Shown piece by piece: positions 1 to 13,558 of a stretch of DNA of 64,000 nt. The stretch lies in contig JAVUNC010000004.1 of NCBI GenBank assembly GCA_032173965.1, forward strand, positions 57,845,501 to 57,909,500, written 5' to 3'. Under the pieces are notes generated by a model. The model was not told where the DNA came from. It worked only from the letters and a program-made list of their open reading frames with translations, and ran no database searches. The DNA comes from Sitta carolinensis. Its lineage: Eukaryota > Chordata > Aves > Passeriformes > Sittidae. The number at the start of each line of letters is the position of its first letter. Position 1 is the first letter of the stretch. The position numbers were made by a program, and so were the translations under genes.

Positions 1-3000
1 CAGTTCACAGGAAATATATTTAACTTGAATAAAATTTGAGATTATACCTGTATCTTCAAATCTAAAATGTATTATTCTGTAGGTCACACACAGCCAAGCA
101 AATTTGATTCTAACTGATCTCCTCCTTTTCTTCCTCTAAATATTCTTGACTATTTTATAAATTACTGAAGGTATAAAAGTGGTGCTTTATTATAAGCAAT
201 AGGTAGGAAAAAATGGCTGTTGTATGGCTGAGATTCAATGCTCATTCAGTGTATTTTTAATTTTGGATTTTTTGTTAAATGAGTAGGATAGGATGTTAAA
301 GATCATCTAGTTCCAACTCCCCTGCCATAGGAATGTCATATGCAATTTTATTGTCCATATGCAATTTTATTGCTGATTAGATTCTAATGATTTGTTTATA
401 TAATTACTTAGCAGTTTTGAAACCTGTCTCCATGCCCAAAAATCTGACTGAATTTATAAATGAAACTTTTATAAAACTGCCTTTGAAAATCTTGGCTCCT
501 GCAGCTTTAAAAATCAAGTAGAAATTGTTTTAGAGCTCTTGCAAGATGCATAATACTTCAGTTTTTGCTAGAATATTGTTTTTCACAACACTTGACAACT
601 AAAGTCTCTTTCTTGGCTGAACTGTTGAATTAAAATTGATGCATTCCTATATTTAAAAAAATCCTTACAGAATCATTGCACTTTTGGCAAGGAAACTGTA
701 GTTTGATGGAGTTGCCTCTTTTGGAATTAGTGACTGTGTATCACTATTATTTTTTTTAACAGAGATAAAATTTGATTAAGTTAAAGGAGATTTGGGAGCA
801 CTTGCATTTTTCAGAGAGATACTCACTCCTATTTAGTCCAAGAAAATGAATAAGTTTGTTGTTTGTCCATCTAAGGCTTAGGTAAAACGATAGTAGTAAG
901 TTCTGTAAATCTCTCATGAATATGATATTTATACAGATTCAGAGACCTTTCCATCTGTGATCATAAAAGCTAGTGATGTGATGCAGAAGGAATGCATACT
1001 CTTACTGACTTTTTTTCTTACTTAGTCTCTACAAAATCCAGTAGTAAATTTGTTACAGTTGGTTGGCTGGTTGATTTTTTTAAATCCCAAAATAAAAATA
1101 AAAAAAAAGAGAAATTTATGTGAGGCATCTCCTCCAAACTGGTTATGTTCAGCTTTGCTTTTACTGCACCCTTTTTTTTGTTTTAAGGTGAAAAAAAATC
1201 CAGTGGTAGGCTTTAATGAATTAAAACTTCTGTTCTTATTTAACATCCGGTTTATTTGTAAACAGCTAAATATGCTTTCATTTGCAATCTTTCCTTTGTT
1301 ATGTAAAATCCTCATCACAACCTTGTTTTATTTAACAGGCCTGGACTAAGTAAAAAGCAAACCCAAAGAAACTCTGATCTTCTAGTAATCTATGTGATGG
1401 AAACTTAGTGCTGAAGTTGCCCTTCTTATATTATTACCCTTTAATGAATTCTCTTGTCTATCGCATTTGGCCTAAGGCTTTCTAATTATACCACCTTCCA
1501 ATTTTTCACATTGTCAGTTTTCTTTCTCCATGGTGTGAAAGAGAACCTCTTCTTGTCTGTTCTAAACCTTGCATGGGGTATTTTCATTTGATACCTTCTT
1601 GTATTAGAAGAGAAGCTTTAGTGTTTTGTACTTTATTCATCTTTTTGCTATTCCTGATTTTGTAGTCTTGTATCTGGTTTGCAGGCCTAGCAGATACAAT
1701 TAATTTAGGTATTTCTTACACCAGAGTTGTTTCACATTTCAAATCAAATTTTTTGTTTTTCTTTTATCCCTTCTTAATTTATTTTTATCTCTCTTTTTAA
1801 TTTGGGAAGAACAGAACTGCATGCAGTGTTCACTGTACTGTGCCTCATGATAATAGACTCTGATTTATGAAGTTGTTCTGTCCTCCCTTCCTTTCCTAGT
1901 AATTTCTAGCCTTCTGTTTACTTTCTAAACTTATCTGATGTTTTTATAGTATTTTTCTAACCCCAACTTCTTGTTCATGAGTTTTGTCAGCCTGTCTGTT
2001 TATGAGTATGTTGAACACCACAGACTCTAAAGTTGCTTTCTCTTTGAAAGAAAATTTCTAGATGAGCAGCCATAAAATTTGGAATGCGATAAAGTTGACA
2101 AAAGCTTTAGTCTCTGTGAACCATGTGGCTTGTTTGTGTCATTATATCTACATGTTTCACAGGGCAATTTTAATTCAAAAACATTAAGTTGATATAAAGC
2201 ATACAGCAAAAATATCTGCTACAGATAGAGCATGCCTGCTATTGAGTGTTGCAGGGAAGTTACCAGTGAGAATATTTCCACGATGACAATTTGCCAGGAT
2301 AAGTCTTGTGTTCTTCTGAACAACAAGAATCTCTCCCCCCTCTCCTTAACAGAAACTGTTTAGTGGTAGGAAAGATTGGTATTGCTGAATGAAAAACGGG
2401 AACAGCAATGCACTTGAGAGTTTTGGCTTAGAAATAGTTTAGTGAGTGGGAAAACGTAGATAGATTAAATAATAAGAGTGATGAAAGATTTATTGAACTC
2501 TCTTTATCTGAATAAATTAATGGAATAGAATCACAAAGCCCACTAGATTTTGAATCAATTAAACTTAAAATGCCTAATCTCCAAATACTAATTCAGTGAA
2601 AATCTCACCATAGTTGAAGAAAGAGGAAAAGAGATTGAAAGATTCTCTCTGCTTCTTTGAGGCTGGAAAGGACACTTGCTGATGTGGTCCAACATTTAAA
2701 TGAAAGCATGTTGTGTGTGAGATGAAAATGCTGCCAAAAAAGACTGGGATTCTAAAGGTTTAAAATTTTGTGGCGAGAAGACAGCTGAGCAAATGTGTTT
2801 CCCTTTCCCCAGCCATTAGAAAGAACTGTACTGATTACTTGCAAGTGTTTTTGTTTTGTTTAGGTTTTGTTTTAAATGTTTTATCTTCCCTATTTCTTGT
2901 ATGGTTTACATCCTTATTCTCTGTAGATACTTCTTTTGCATTTCAAGCTGGGACTAGTGCTGCTTTTTCCTATTGCATGGGAACTCCAGAATAAGCTGCA

Positions 3001-4009
3001 TCATAAGCTGCCTTCTCCTCGTATCTCAATTCCTTGTGTGCTTTCCTTATTACTTGGTTGTCCTCCTTGCCTCCACTTGATGATGGATTTAAGTTTTTGA
3101 CTCAGTCTCAAAATGTCACTCCTCCACTTTGAGCCAGACTTAACCTTCCCTTTATGGTTGGAGTCCATGTGGCCTTTATCATTATATTTTTCTTGTAACC
3201 TTTCCACAAAGAGTGATTTTGTTCCACTGCAAAGGTCTCATGTTGTTTGAATTGGTATGGCTGACTTGATAATATCCCAAGGTTCAGGGTCATCCAGTGC
3301 AAAGCACATTGCAGAAATGTGCAGTAATGACAATAATGCTTTCTGTTGTAGTTATTTCAGCCTTTTGACAGTAGGTCTCCCACATTAGAATCTGAGGTCG
3401 CAATTATCTCTCCTTTTTGTACTTCTGTTTATCTACTTAAATGGCATTCTTTATTGCTGTATAAACTCCACTCATAATGGGGACTTTCTTGAGTGTTTTT
3501 ATATAATTATGAAGATCACAGGATCAGTAATAGGGTGATGTTTAATTAAAATAATTGGTGGCCTTAAGCAAAATATTCTAGATAGTTTTTGAGAGCTACT
3601 TCTGACCCACCAACATCATTAATTTATCATTGATAATTTATAGAATAATGGTCTGCTAGAGGTTGGGACTTACTTTGAAGTTTTGGGCTATAAAGAAATA
3701 TTTATTTATTCCCAATAGCAGATTTCCTTTTGTGGGGCTAAGGCAGCTGTACAGTGTCACTACTCTAGATTTCTGTGTGAGCCCAACTGATCTAAATTTT
3801 AGGAAGGAGTGCACTATTCCTGACACTGTACTTTAAAAAATAAATTTTCTGTCCAACTACTGGTGTAAGATTCCTGAAGAAGTCTTCAGAAGATAAATCG
3901 AGTCAGTGTTGCCTGGGTCTATCAAAAGCATGTGCTGTCGGCTGAAGCCAAGTGTAAGTAATACTGCAGTTCAAGGAAAGGAGTTCATTATATTCCTGTG
4001 TGTCTCTAG
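1..4009 (+). other. ESR1: ESR1 intron 3, 3' part
   Basis: This is AT-rich non-coding sequence that ends in a pyrimidine tract and an AG acceptor at 4008-4009, directly before exon 4. The upstream exons (DNA-binding domain and N-terminus) lie outside the window. Apart from a short CR1-like scrap near 287-330 and a 17-bp direct repeat (337-353 and 356-372), I see no gene, RNA or intact mobile element. The open frames here (at most 99 codons) show no recognisable protein. Confidence 0.85.
287..330 (-). mobile_element. CR1 LINE 3'-end scrap
   Basis: The words 'ttaaagatcatctagttcca' and 'ctcccctgccat' match the reverse complement of the CR1 3' UTR, as seen much better at 51253 and 34573 in this window. 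The piece is only about 45 bp and its ends are uncertain. Confidence 0.5.
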
Positions 4010-4345
4010 GAATCCGGAAAGACCGCAGAGGTGGGCGAGTGATGAAACAGAAACGCCAGAGAGAGGAGCAGGATTCCAGGAATGGGGAGGCTTCTTCGAC
4101 AGAGCTGCGAGCTCCCACCCTTTGGACAAGTCCTCTGGTGGTTAAACATAACAAGAAGAACAGCCCAGCCCTGTCCCTGACTGCAGAACAGATGGTCAGT
4201 GCCTTGCTGGAAGCTGAGCCACCCCTAGTTTATTCCGAATATGACCCAAACAGACCATTCAATGAAGCCTCTATGATGACCCTGTTGACCAACCTTGCAG
4301 ACAGAGAATTAGTGCACATGATCAACTGGGCAAAGAGAGTTCCAG
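4010..4345 (+). CDS. ESR1: Oestrogen receptor alpha, exon 4 (hinge and first part of ligand-binding domain)
   Basis: ESR1 is a ligand-activated nuclear transcription factor that binds oestradiol, dimerises and recruits coactivators at oestrogen response elements. This exon is 336 bp, the length of human exon 4. It is bounded by AG (4008-4009) and GTAAG (4346-4350). Its first two bases complete a Gly codon begun in exon 3, and its last base begins the next Gly codon. The start of the exon encodes the basic hinge/nuclear-localisation segment [10 protein letters not shown] followed by KQKRQRE. The ligand-binding domain begins at [18 protein letters not shown]. The segment [18 protein letters not shown] is helix 3; it contains the residues equivalent to human Asp351 (codon 4300-4302) and Glu353 (4306-4308), the latter hydrogen-bonding the steroid A-ring phenol. 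The frame is open, with no damage. The hinge is the least conserved stretch relative to the human protein, as is normal. ESR1 rather than ESR2 follows from the hinge, exon and C-terminal sequences. Confidence 0.98.
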
Positions 4346-6900
4346 GTAAGGAGAAAAAAAGCCCTAGTCAACTATAAAACCTGTAGATCACAAACAAAAA
4401 AAACCCCAGGTACTGATTTTCTGACTACCTATTCTTATTTAATTTAAATTGTTCTCTTAAATACAAACACATTAACAAAATTTACATTAAATACAGTTCA
4501 TGTTATATTGGTCAATAAAATGCTATAGTGCAATGTAAGTGACTTTTGAGGAAAGGTTTATTAAAGAAAAGGTGTTTTCCCTACTCTAGAAAATGTTGGG
4601 CAGTCTTTTGTTTGTAAATCCTTTTTTTTTTCCCATGCAAAACTGAGAATATTAAAGGCTGAAAGAGATTATTGATCAAATCTAGTCAATTTGATCTAAT
4701 AAAATTTTGATCCCCTTAGAAAAGGATTACTCTCATATATGTAATGTAAGCCATAAATTCAGCATCACTACTAAGTCCATTAGTATTACTATGATTTATT
4801 TAATTGCCAGATTATACTTTTGACTGTGCATTACAGATCTTTCATGAATTCTAGGTTTGAAAAACAAATCCATAATAACAGTTTTAGTAAGATATTTTTT
4901 TTGGTGCACCATTTTTCTCTCTTTCCCCAAAAGGAATTATAGAATTGTGGGAAATACGTAACATTTTTCTTTGACTGTAAGTTATATATTCATTAATGTA
5001 GTTCAATTAATCAATACAAATGAAACAAGAGAGTATTTTTGTAGTTAAAGTTAATCACCTTTCAAAGTTTCAGTCTACATAGATACTCTTCATAAGTTAA
5101 GATTAAAAAATTTATAAGACATTTATTGCACGTCATAGTTTTATCTTGGTAAAAGTACTGACATACATGGAATTTATATCTCATAATTCACTGGAATTAT
5201 GATCTTTTAAATTTTTATTGTGGCCATTTATTTAATGAAAATTATGTAGATGCTTTAGGAAGGGATGCTAGAGACAACTAACATAGCTCTCACTCACATA
5301 GTGTGTTACCTCAAAAGAATTACACCCAGGTTATGCCATTTTTCTGTTTTCCTTCATTTAATCTTGGCAAGACTGTTCCTGGTCAATTAATAACCATGTC
5401 TTTTCCAGCCCTTAAGGGTTCCCTTTCAGCCACTTTTCACATGTCACTTTGTGGGCTCCAGCTATGATCAATGAGAACCTGTGTGTGTTTCATTTCTCAT
5501 CGTATCTTATAAGAAATCACTTGAGAATTTTATTCTTGACAAAGTCACGGTGGTTGAAGCCTGATCTACAGTCTGTTCAAGTCAAGGGCAGTTCTGCTGT
5601 TAATTTAGGTATGTTTTGCATCATGCCATTACAAAAATGTTTTTGAAAACGAACCTATGTACATAGTGTTAAAGTTAGTCACTATCAAAACAGGTAAATC
5701 CAAATTACCTGTCTATGGATTTTTAGAGATAGAATTAGTCTGAGTCTGTTAAAATAAATTAATTTAAATTCAAGATGAATATACCACAATCTAAATTCAC
5801 ATGTTGTCCAACTGGAAACATTTGGTTTCCATGACTTTTAATTTTGAGAGTATAATTAATGGAAGTGTGTTTAGAAATGAAGTAATATTGTCAGAGAACC
5901 AAGATCTGTTTTTATTCAGAAATCTCTCTAGAACTGCCTGTCACAAGATGATTAAAACTGTCAATGATCAAAAAATTCCCTGGTTTACCAAATATAAACT
6001 TCAAATTTTAAGAAAGTGTCTGACACCAGAAAATGTATAAGGTTATCAACTGTTTGTGTATATCCAATGTATTTTATATTTAAATTTACATTGATTGTCA
6101 AAGTAGATCCTAAGGAAGAAACCAAGCCCAGGGACTTGACCATGTATATTCATTAATAAGTAGTCCAGCAGGTGAGGTTTTATATAGAACTGTTGAACTT
6201 TGGCTAGAATTATAAAACAAAAATCCTTTCCCAGTCATAATTTGATCTATTAGGCACTGTACAAACTGTATTATCGAAGGAAAACAACAATTATACCTAA
6301 AGCAGGACAGAGATAAAAAAAGAGTTCGGGGGTTCTGAAAGTTCTGGACACCCATCTGGTTTTTAATGTTGTGGCCTGGAGAACAGTATGCATGAACAAA
6401 AGCAGAAATTAAAGAAAGTTGATTTAAAAGAATTCAGGTCCAATTGTTTGCTTATCTCTACAGCTGGGGCCTCTGAGAATAAGAAATTTGTATCTAGGTG
6501 CTTAAATATATACATATTTTTAATCTCTTCTTTGATTCCTAGGTGTACCTAGTTGCTGATAATAAATTTTTGGAGTACTGATCACCTTTCAAAGACCGGG
6601 TCTTTGCTTGCCAAAGATTCCTTCTGCTGGAATGTGTTGTGAATACATATACACAAATGGAAATGTGTCTGACAGTATAAATCACATTCTCACCCCCACA
6701 GTACGCTGCTGTTGACTACTCAGCTATTACTAGGAATTATACTATACAGATTAATCAGAGAGGATTTTTGTGTGTGATATGCATGAACAGGGGAACTGAA
6801 TAACTTTTCTCTGTTAAGATTTTGGTGTAACAGAAATGTGGAAATCCTCTCAGTTATTTTTTCAGCTAATTTACTAGGGTTTCAAGCTTCAGGATCAATA

Positions 6901-6947
6901 TTTTTTTTCCTAAAAAGTGAACATCCTTTTTAGGAATAGAAAAAAAA
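6901..6947. repeat. Perfect 11-bp inverted repeat with T/A flanks
   Basis: The arms TTCCTAAAAAG (6907-6917) and CTTTTTAGGAA (6926-6936) are exact reverse complements around an 8-nt loop. The T run at 6901-6906 can pair with the A run after 6939 past a 3-nt bulge, which gives a long hairpin in RNA from either strand. No function is known. Confidence 0.7.
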
Positions 6948-7078
6948 AGTTGCAGGAAACAGCTTCCCCTACACACACTTTTCAAGCTTTGGGAACATTG
7001 TGCAAGTTAATTTACCTACATGCAGGATGTAGGAAAGCAAGGAGTTAAGTCTGTATAAGTGGCTGAGATGAAATCATA

Positions 7079-8152
7079 TTTCATAGTGATTCCAGAATCA
7101 CAGGATTTGCCGTGTTGGAAAGGACCCACAAGGACCATTGGGTCCAAGTCCTGGCCCTGCACAGCACCATCCTCAAGAGTCACACCCTGTGCCTGAGAGC
7201 ATTGTGCAAATGATTGTTGAACTCTTCTAGACTGGTGCTGTGACCTCTTTCCTGGGGAGCCTGTTACAGTGCCCAAACACCTTCTTGGTGAAGAACCTTC
7301 TCTAGCACCAACCTAAACCTCCCCTGACGTAATTTCAGGCCATTCCCTTGAGCCCTGTCACAACAGAGAGATCAGTGTCTGCCCCTCCTCTGGCCTTACA
7401 AAGGAGTTGCAGACTGCAGTGAGGTATCCTCTCAGACTCCTCCTCTCCAGGATGAACAGACCAAGTCACCTCAGCCACTCCTCAAACAGCTTCCCCTCCT
7501 GGCCCTTCACCATCCTCATGGCCCTCCTTTGGATGCTCTCTAATAGTTTAATGTTGTTATACGTGTGGCACCCAGAACTGCCCCCAGCACTGGAGGTGAG
7601 GCTGCCCCAGTGCAGAGCAGAGCAGGACAATCCCCTCCCTTGCCCAGCTGCCCATGCTGTGCCTGATGCCCCCAGGACAGGGTTGGCACTGCTGGCTGCC
7701 AGGGCACTGCTGAAGCATGGTCAACTTGCCATGGACCAGGACCCACAGGCTCTGCTCTCCAGCCCCTCATTCCCCACTGACTAACTCCCTTCAGGGTTGC
7801 CCTTACACAGATGCAGAATCCAGCACTTTCCCATGTTGAAATTCTTACGGTTGCTGATTGTCCAGCCCTCGATTTATTGAGGTCTCTCTGCAGGGCGTCC
7901 CTGCCCCCAAGGGAGCCAGCAGCTCCTCCCAGTTTTGTGATGGCTCTCAGCTTGGTCAGTATCCCTTCCAGTCCTGTCTCCAAGTCGATTATGAAGATGT
8001 TGAAGAGCACAGGGCTGAGGATGGAGCCCCGTGGAGCCCCACAAGTGACAGGTTGCCAGCTGTGTGTCAGCCCAGTCACTGCAACCCTCCGTGCCCCACC
8101 CATGAGCCAGCTGCTCACCCATTGCATGATGTTACAAAGTAATTGAAACAAT
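7079..8152 (-). mobile_element. CR1 LINE, 5'-truncated, with dead reverse transcriptase end
   Basis: This is a CR1 non-LTR retrotransposon copy in antisense orientation within intron 4. On the minus strand the frame around 8040-7880 reads GAPRGSILSPVLFNIFIIDLETG and then LTKLRAITKLGG, which is the C-terminal palm of the CR1 reverse transcriptase. The catalytic F-A-D-D motif expected before TKLGG is replaced by L-R-A-I, and the frame drifts afterwards, so the copy is inactive. The 3' UTR side (7085-7400) matches the usual CR1 3' end, for example the reverse complement of 'gttggaaaggacccacaagg'. It is truncated at its 5' end, as most CR1 copies are. Other long frames on both strands between 7400 and 8150 are by-products of this element. 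Confidence 0.9.
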
Positions 8153-8354
8153 TCCTTTTACAGCACCTGAACGCACACATACACTTTAGCCTATGCCCCA
8201 ACCCCAAAACTATATTGATTAGTGAAGCCTGAATACTTTTTCTGAACACCATCATATTTTTATTTTTGAATTTTGATCAATGAAATGAACTTTTAGTGAT
8301 AAAAGTAATAACTCATCCTTGAACTAAAGTATGAAAACAGCTTTGTGTTGGATA

Positions 8355-8425
8355 TTTTGTCCAGAAGCATACTGTGAGAGAGCATTGAAAGCTTTACTGA
8401 AATCCAAAAAGATTACATTTTTTGA
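8355..8425 (-). mobile_element. Possible CR1 LINE fragment
   Basis: The words 'attgaaagctttactgaaat' and 'ccaaaaagattacat' resemble the CR1 reverse-transcriptase region that lies upstream of the copy at 7079-8152, in the same orientation. It may be the next part of the same insertion, separated by diverged sequence. The match is short and diverged. Confidence 0.35.
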
Positions 8426-10819
8426 GGAAGGAAGAGATTTATATCAACAGAGCAGAAGAGCCATGAAGATACAGCTTACAAAAAAGGTGTTAAGACTTTC
8501 AGAGACATTTTTGGAGTTTATTTTGCTGTGTAGCCTTTAAAGAATAGTTTTTGGTCAGCCAGTCTTTCTGATGATATAAATAGGTGGCGTGGAAGAAGAA
8601 AAACTAGATGTTAGATGTATTGGATAAAAGTGAAACTATTCTAAAAAAATGGAGTAATACAATGTAATTTGTAATAGACTGTGTAAAATAATGTAGGCAG
8701 AGATGTGTTATAAAGAAATGCTGAGGAAAATCTTCAAAATGAGGTGAGTATCTTTGCAGACATGCCCTGATTGGGAAAGTCAGAACTCGTCTCAGTCTTT
8801 GTTGCAACTAATTCAGCATCAGTAAAAACTTGCTTAAACTGGCTCTGCAAACTTGGTGGTGTTAATTAGTTTCTGGGGAAAAGAGAACTTGTGACAGCTT
8901 CTTATGCACAACCTCAAAAAATATCTTCAATACCTAGATATAATATGATTTTTGTCTGCGGTCAGAACCGAGTTCTCCTATGACAGTGCAATTCATAGTA
9001 TGACATAGTATGCAATTCATAGAACCTTGTTTTAATTTTTTTTTTCAAACCCTTGGCCACTAATACAAGTGGGTTTGACAGATTGAAGGAACAAAAAATC
9101 TTGTACAGTGTTCTGTGACATAAACAAAAAGTTCAGGATGCTTTACTCTTTAGATTGTCTAATGGGGATTTAGGCTGCAGTCCTCTCCACTGGCCTCTGT
9201 AAGATCCTGATGATGCCTTTTGGCTGCCCCAGCCAGCTGGAATAGCTGGCAGCTGCACATGAGGTGGGTGCAAACAGATTGTGGTGGGCTAGACTTTACA
9301 TGTGAGTTGAGCCTTTTACCATTTAATTGGGACAAATCACAAAAAATCACATGTAGGCAAGGTGTCAGTGTAGATGAATGTTCATTCCTGAATCACATAT
9401 TCCTGGAGGATATGCCTTCTTATGTTCTTGACTTACACAACATTTTGGGGATATAGTACCACATTCAGAATAGTCTTAAATAAAACGAGCAAAAACTTTA
9501 CTCTGCTTTTCTACAGCAATGCTGTTATGTCAACGGAATAAACTTATTGTATTTCATTATTCCCTTACTGTGTATTTAGTTCAATGTCTTATGTGGAGTA
9601 CTGTGTTTTGTAAATGAAGCTGGCGTTTTCAATGTAATCAACCAAACATTTTTGTTGCATGATCTCTTAAGATGGTAAGAGACATTAAGAGCTTATGCAG
9701 TGAGCTCATGGCAAAGAGTGTAGCTTTAAGGAAATTGTGTTGCAAGGGTGAAATCTTTGGCAGTGCTGCTACAATCTTGTATAACTATTTACTACAAGTA
9801 CAGTAGCTGTACAACTTAATAGCCCTAAAATGGTACACTGGGCATACAGGCTTTGAAGTTTTGAGATGATTCACAGTGCTGTACTTATTTTATGGCTTCA
9901 TGAACCGAGGAGATAAACATTTTGGCACTGGGTTTGGTTTTTTGTTGTTTGGTTTTTTTTTTTGTTTTTTTTTTATTTCAAAGTCACAGAGGGTTGCTTG
10001 TTTTCCTATTTGACCTTCTAAACTGCTCTGTTAAATCAGGAACAGTGTGTAAAAAGGCCAATAGCCAGAATTTTACATTTCACTTTAGTGGTACCAAACC
10101 TCGGAAAAAAAAAAAAAAAGTGAGCTTGCAGTGGAAGGAAAGATGTCTTAGATGAGAGTGGTATGTGTTTATAACCCTTTAGGTGAAGGAATGTTTATAG
10201 AGCTTTTAAGTGTAGCAATCCTCCTGCTAATAATTTACCCTTATTTAAAAAAGGAATGGCTTGCAATTCCTGTAATAATTTTTAATAACCCTTTCAAAAC
10301 ATCTGTTTTACAGTCTCTTCTTTGCCTAACAAGCTTACTGTGGAGATTTCCAAAATGTTATTAAAAAACCCACCCCTTTGCTTATCTCTTTAATCTCTTG
10401 AAGTGATACTCTGTTCCCCTGCTTCTTAGATGAAAAACAGAGGAAGCAAATCTGTAAGCAAAAGAGAAATGGAAACAGGCATCTGGATCTTAGTTTATGG
10501 CTGCTTTTTGCTAATTTAATTTCTGTGAAGTTTCAATTAATTACCATGAATGTAAGAGATAAGTATCAAATATTATATTGTGGAATAGAGTAAACATCTT
10601 GTGAATTTGAACATCAGATTGAGACATATTATTCAATAGAACGATTATGAAGGGAAGCAGACTTAATATAATTGAATATGAAATTAAAGCTTTCCATCCT
10701 TGTGTTTTCTTATTCTAGGAAACTTCTTCAGTTTTTCTTGTCTATAGTTGTAAAACCAAAAAAGCATTCCTTTCTGTCCTCCTCCAGCCTCTGGGTGTTG
10801 TATGAGAAAACCCATCTCT

Positions 10820-10851
10820 TACAAGTTCCTTTTTTTAGTTAGGAACTTGTA
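10820..10851. repeat. Perfect 11-bp inverted repeat
   Basis: The arms TACAAGTTCCT (10820-10830) and AGGAACTTGTA (10841-10851) are exact reverse complements with a 10-nt T-rich loop. It is an isolated hairpin with no element boundary around it that I can recognise. Confidence 0.7.
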
Positions 10852-11707
10852 GTGCTTTAAAAAATAAAAAGATGATGTATATTTCCTCCTGTACAGAACT
10901 TCTAATAAGAGAAAAGGATGACACTCTGTGACACAGTGGTCTGCTGTTGAGAGATGGGGTGGAGGTGCTGCTTCTAAAGGACAGGGAGATGTTTATATGC
11001 ACCAGGAGCTTGTGTCAGATAGCAAAAAGCTGAAGCTGAGAAGGAACAATTCAGTAGAAGTGCTTGTAAAGGAACATAAACAGTACAAAACAAAACTAAA
11101 ATGCAGGCAGTCATTTCACTAGCTGAAGACTGGAAGAAAATTGTAGCAGAAGAAGAAAGGTATCAAGGTCTGAATAATAACTCTGATATTGGAAATTTAA
11201 GAGGTATCCTAATGCAATGATTTTCAAACTCTAGGGAGTCCCTAGAGTTAGGGAAATAGAAGGGGAGAGAAATTCATCAGGAAAACTGACCAGCAACGAG
11301 GAGACTCCAACAGTGGGAAAAGTAAAGAATACAGGCAAGAGGACCGGAGGAAAAAGATGCTGTGAATCAGTCAGATGAGCCAACAGTAAATTCAGCAGCT
11401 CAGAACTGGGGTTCTTATTGCTGGGGCTCCTGCTGAAGGCAGTAATTTGTTCAGGGGCTCTTCCAAGTGGAAAGGTCTGGTTGTTGCCTGCTCCTATTGC
11501 CATGAGAAGAGCCTTGGGATGTGATTTACACACAATTCTTTCCCATTTCATCTTCCAGCCATAGTGTTCCAACTTTATGTCCCACTCTTTCCCCAGGAGT
11601 TTCCTGGCAATAGGCATTAAAAGAAAGTGTTCAAACTGCATCATTGTATTTGCATAAAATTTCAATCAAGGGAAACAGTATTAGGACAGGAAAAGTAGTT
11701 ACAGAAA

Positions 11708-11757
11708 CATTTAGAATATTTCTTTAGAGAATCATTTAGAGTGTTTCTTTAGAGAAC
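11708..11757. repeat. 25-bp tandem duplication
   Basis: Two adjacent 25-bp units, 11708-11732 and 11733-11757, each begin CATTTAGA and contain TTTCTTTAGAGAA. They differ at about three positions. This is a local slippage-type duplication. Confidence 0.65.
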
Positions 11758-13557
11758 CTTCAAGTGAGCTTAGAAATATATCCTTGAGAATTTTCTAAAC
11801 TTATCTCGCAACATTTCATAATTTTTGTTTATTCTTACCAGTTTTGTTGCAAACTCCTAAAGCTAATTCTGTAGCTTTCCAGATTTTATTTTGTTGTCCA
11901 GAAGAAGAGAGAGTTTCTGAAGAGTATGTCAGCTGCTGATGCCATTATGCAAGTGCATTGCCAAAAAGTTTTTTAAGATTGCTACTCCACATATTATAGA
12001 GTCATATTTCCACCTGTACATAGTGGTTTTAAAATCAAAACCCCCAGTGCTCTTACAAGGCTGATCCTATTCAGGCCTTTTCAGAGTAAGAAATATTTGA
12101 ATTTCAAAGATTTGAATTTTGGGGCTTCCCAAAAAGCTGGCTCAAAAAAATATCTTTAATAACCAAAATTTATCTGACTATGAGTAATCTTGTTTACCTG
12201 TTTGACATACATTGACAGATTAAAAATGACACCAAACAGGTAACAAGGAGTAACATTCTTTTAAGAAGAACTACTTATATGCTGGAGTTCACTGGACATT
12301 CAATATATTCAATAAGTTCAAATGAGTGTTTGATGTGGAAATTCTATTGGTCTTGGCAAATTGGAAAGGCAAAAATGAGAATTCACAGTAATAATCTTTA
12401 TATTTTTTTAGCCGAAACTTTAGGAAATTAAATACTTAAACTGTAGTATTTTATTTCTAAACGATATGATTCTTTTATAAAAACATTTCCTGCTATTTTT
12501 CTTTAGCTGATAAATAATTTACACTCTTGGATGAACATATCTGTCTTAGAGTCTTCAGCTATGCTGAACCCTGGAGCTTTCCAAGAAACGCTCATTAATT
12601 TCTACTCTGAGTAAACAGTAAGTAATGATCCCTCCTGATTTATTTATTTCTTAAAATGATTTACAAAAAGAATATGCGATTGTTGGAAAGCACTGATGCA
12701 ATATGTATGTGCATGTGCACATATCCATTGTTTCTTGTTCACATAATTCACACAATTTGGCTCTTTTTACTTGATGTTTAATAACTTCAGCCTAATTCTT
12801 TTAGGTACTCTCTAGTACTACATCTCTGAGCAGAATCAGCTGTAATTTCAGTTTAGAGGTTATTTTAATATAATTTGTATTAGTTTTATGTTCAAGTGAG
12901 TCACTCACTAAAATCTCGTGTTAGATATATAGGAGTTTTTAAGTTACATAGAAATAATTAGGAAAGATTTATTGCAGATGGCTTCTGGAAGGGCTCTTAA
13001 TCTGTCTGTATTGCTGCAGTGGTACATTATATGACACATCTGTTACCAGCTCATTTGTTTTCTTTGATTATCTCTCCGGGAAATGAACTATGTGTGGAAA
13101 GAGTATGTTGTTTTGTCTGCATGCTAGTTATGGACTGCTGTGAATTTAAACTAGTGTAAGCAAGATAAAGAATATCCCACAGTGGAATGGGAGATGAGAA
13201 ATCTGCAATTGCCTTGTTCCTCCAGGAGCTTGTGCTCAGCTAAGTGTCCATAAAGAGCAATTGCCTTCGGTTCCTTATGTAAAGTTCTGTTGCTTGTAAG
13301 AGATGCCTCAGTCTGCCACAGTCTGGAGCAGGGAGATAGAAGTGAAATGCTTATCACTGTGCTTAGACTCTGGGTCTAGTCCTAAAGCTTCCTAAGCCTC
13401 TTGAGAAGTCCTGGAAACAGAAGGGAGGAATCCAGATCTTGACTTTGATTCAGTGTCCGATTCCCTTTGCCCACCAGAGAGGGGCACTTCTCAGGCTCTC
13501 AGAGGTACCCAGTGATTCTCACAGGTATCTGGTATTCCCTCTGAGCAGACTGATCCT

Positions 13558-13558
<1 letters not shown>

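Noticed and set aside
7407..8151. Several overlapping open frames of 80 to 200 codons on both strands
   Set aside because: All fall in the CR1 copy at 7079-8152. Only the minus-strand frame has any meaning, as a decayed reverse-transcriptase end.
11231..11665. 144-codon open frame on the minus strand in intron 4
   Set aside because: No recognisable domain, no splice context and no promoter signal. The composition is that of non-coding DNA, and I could not tie it to a mobile element.
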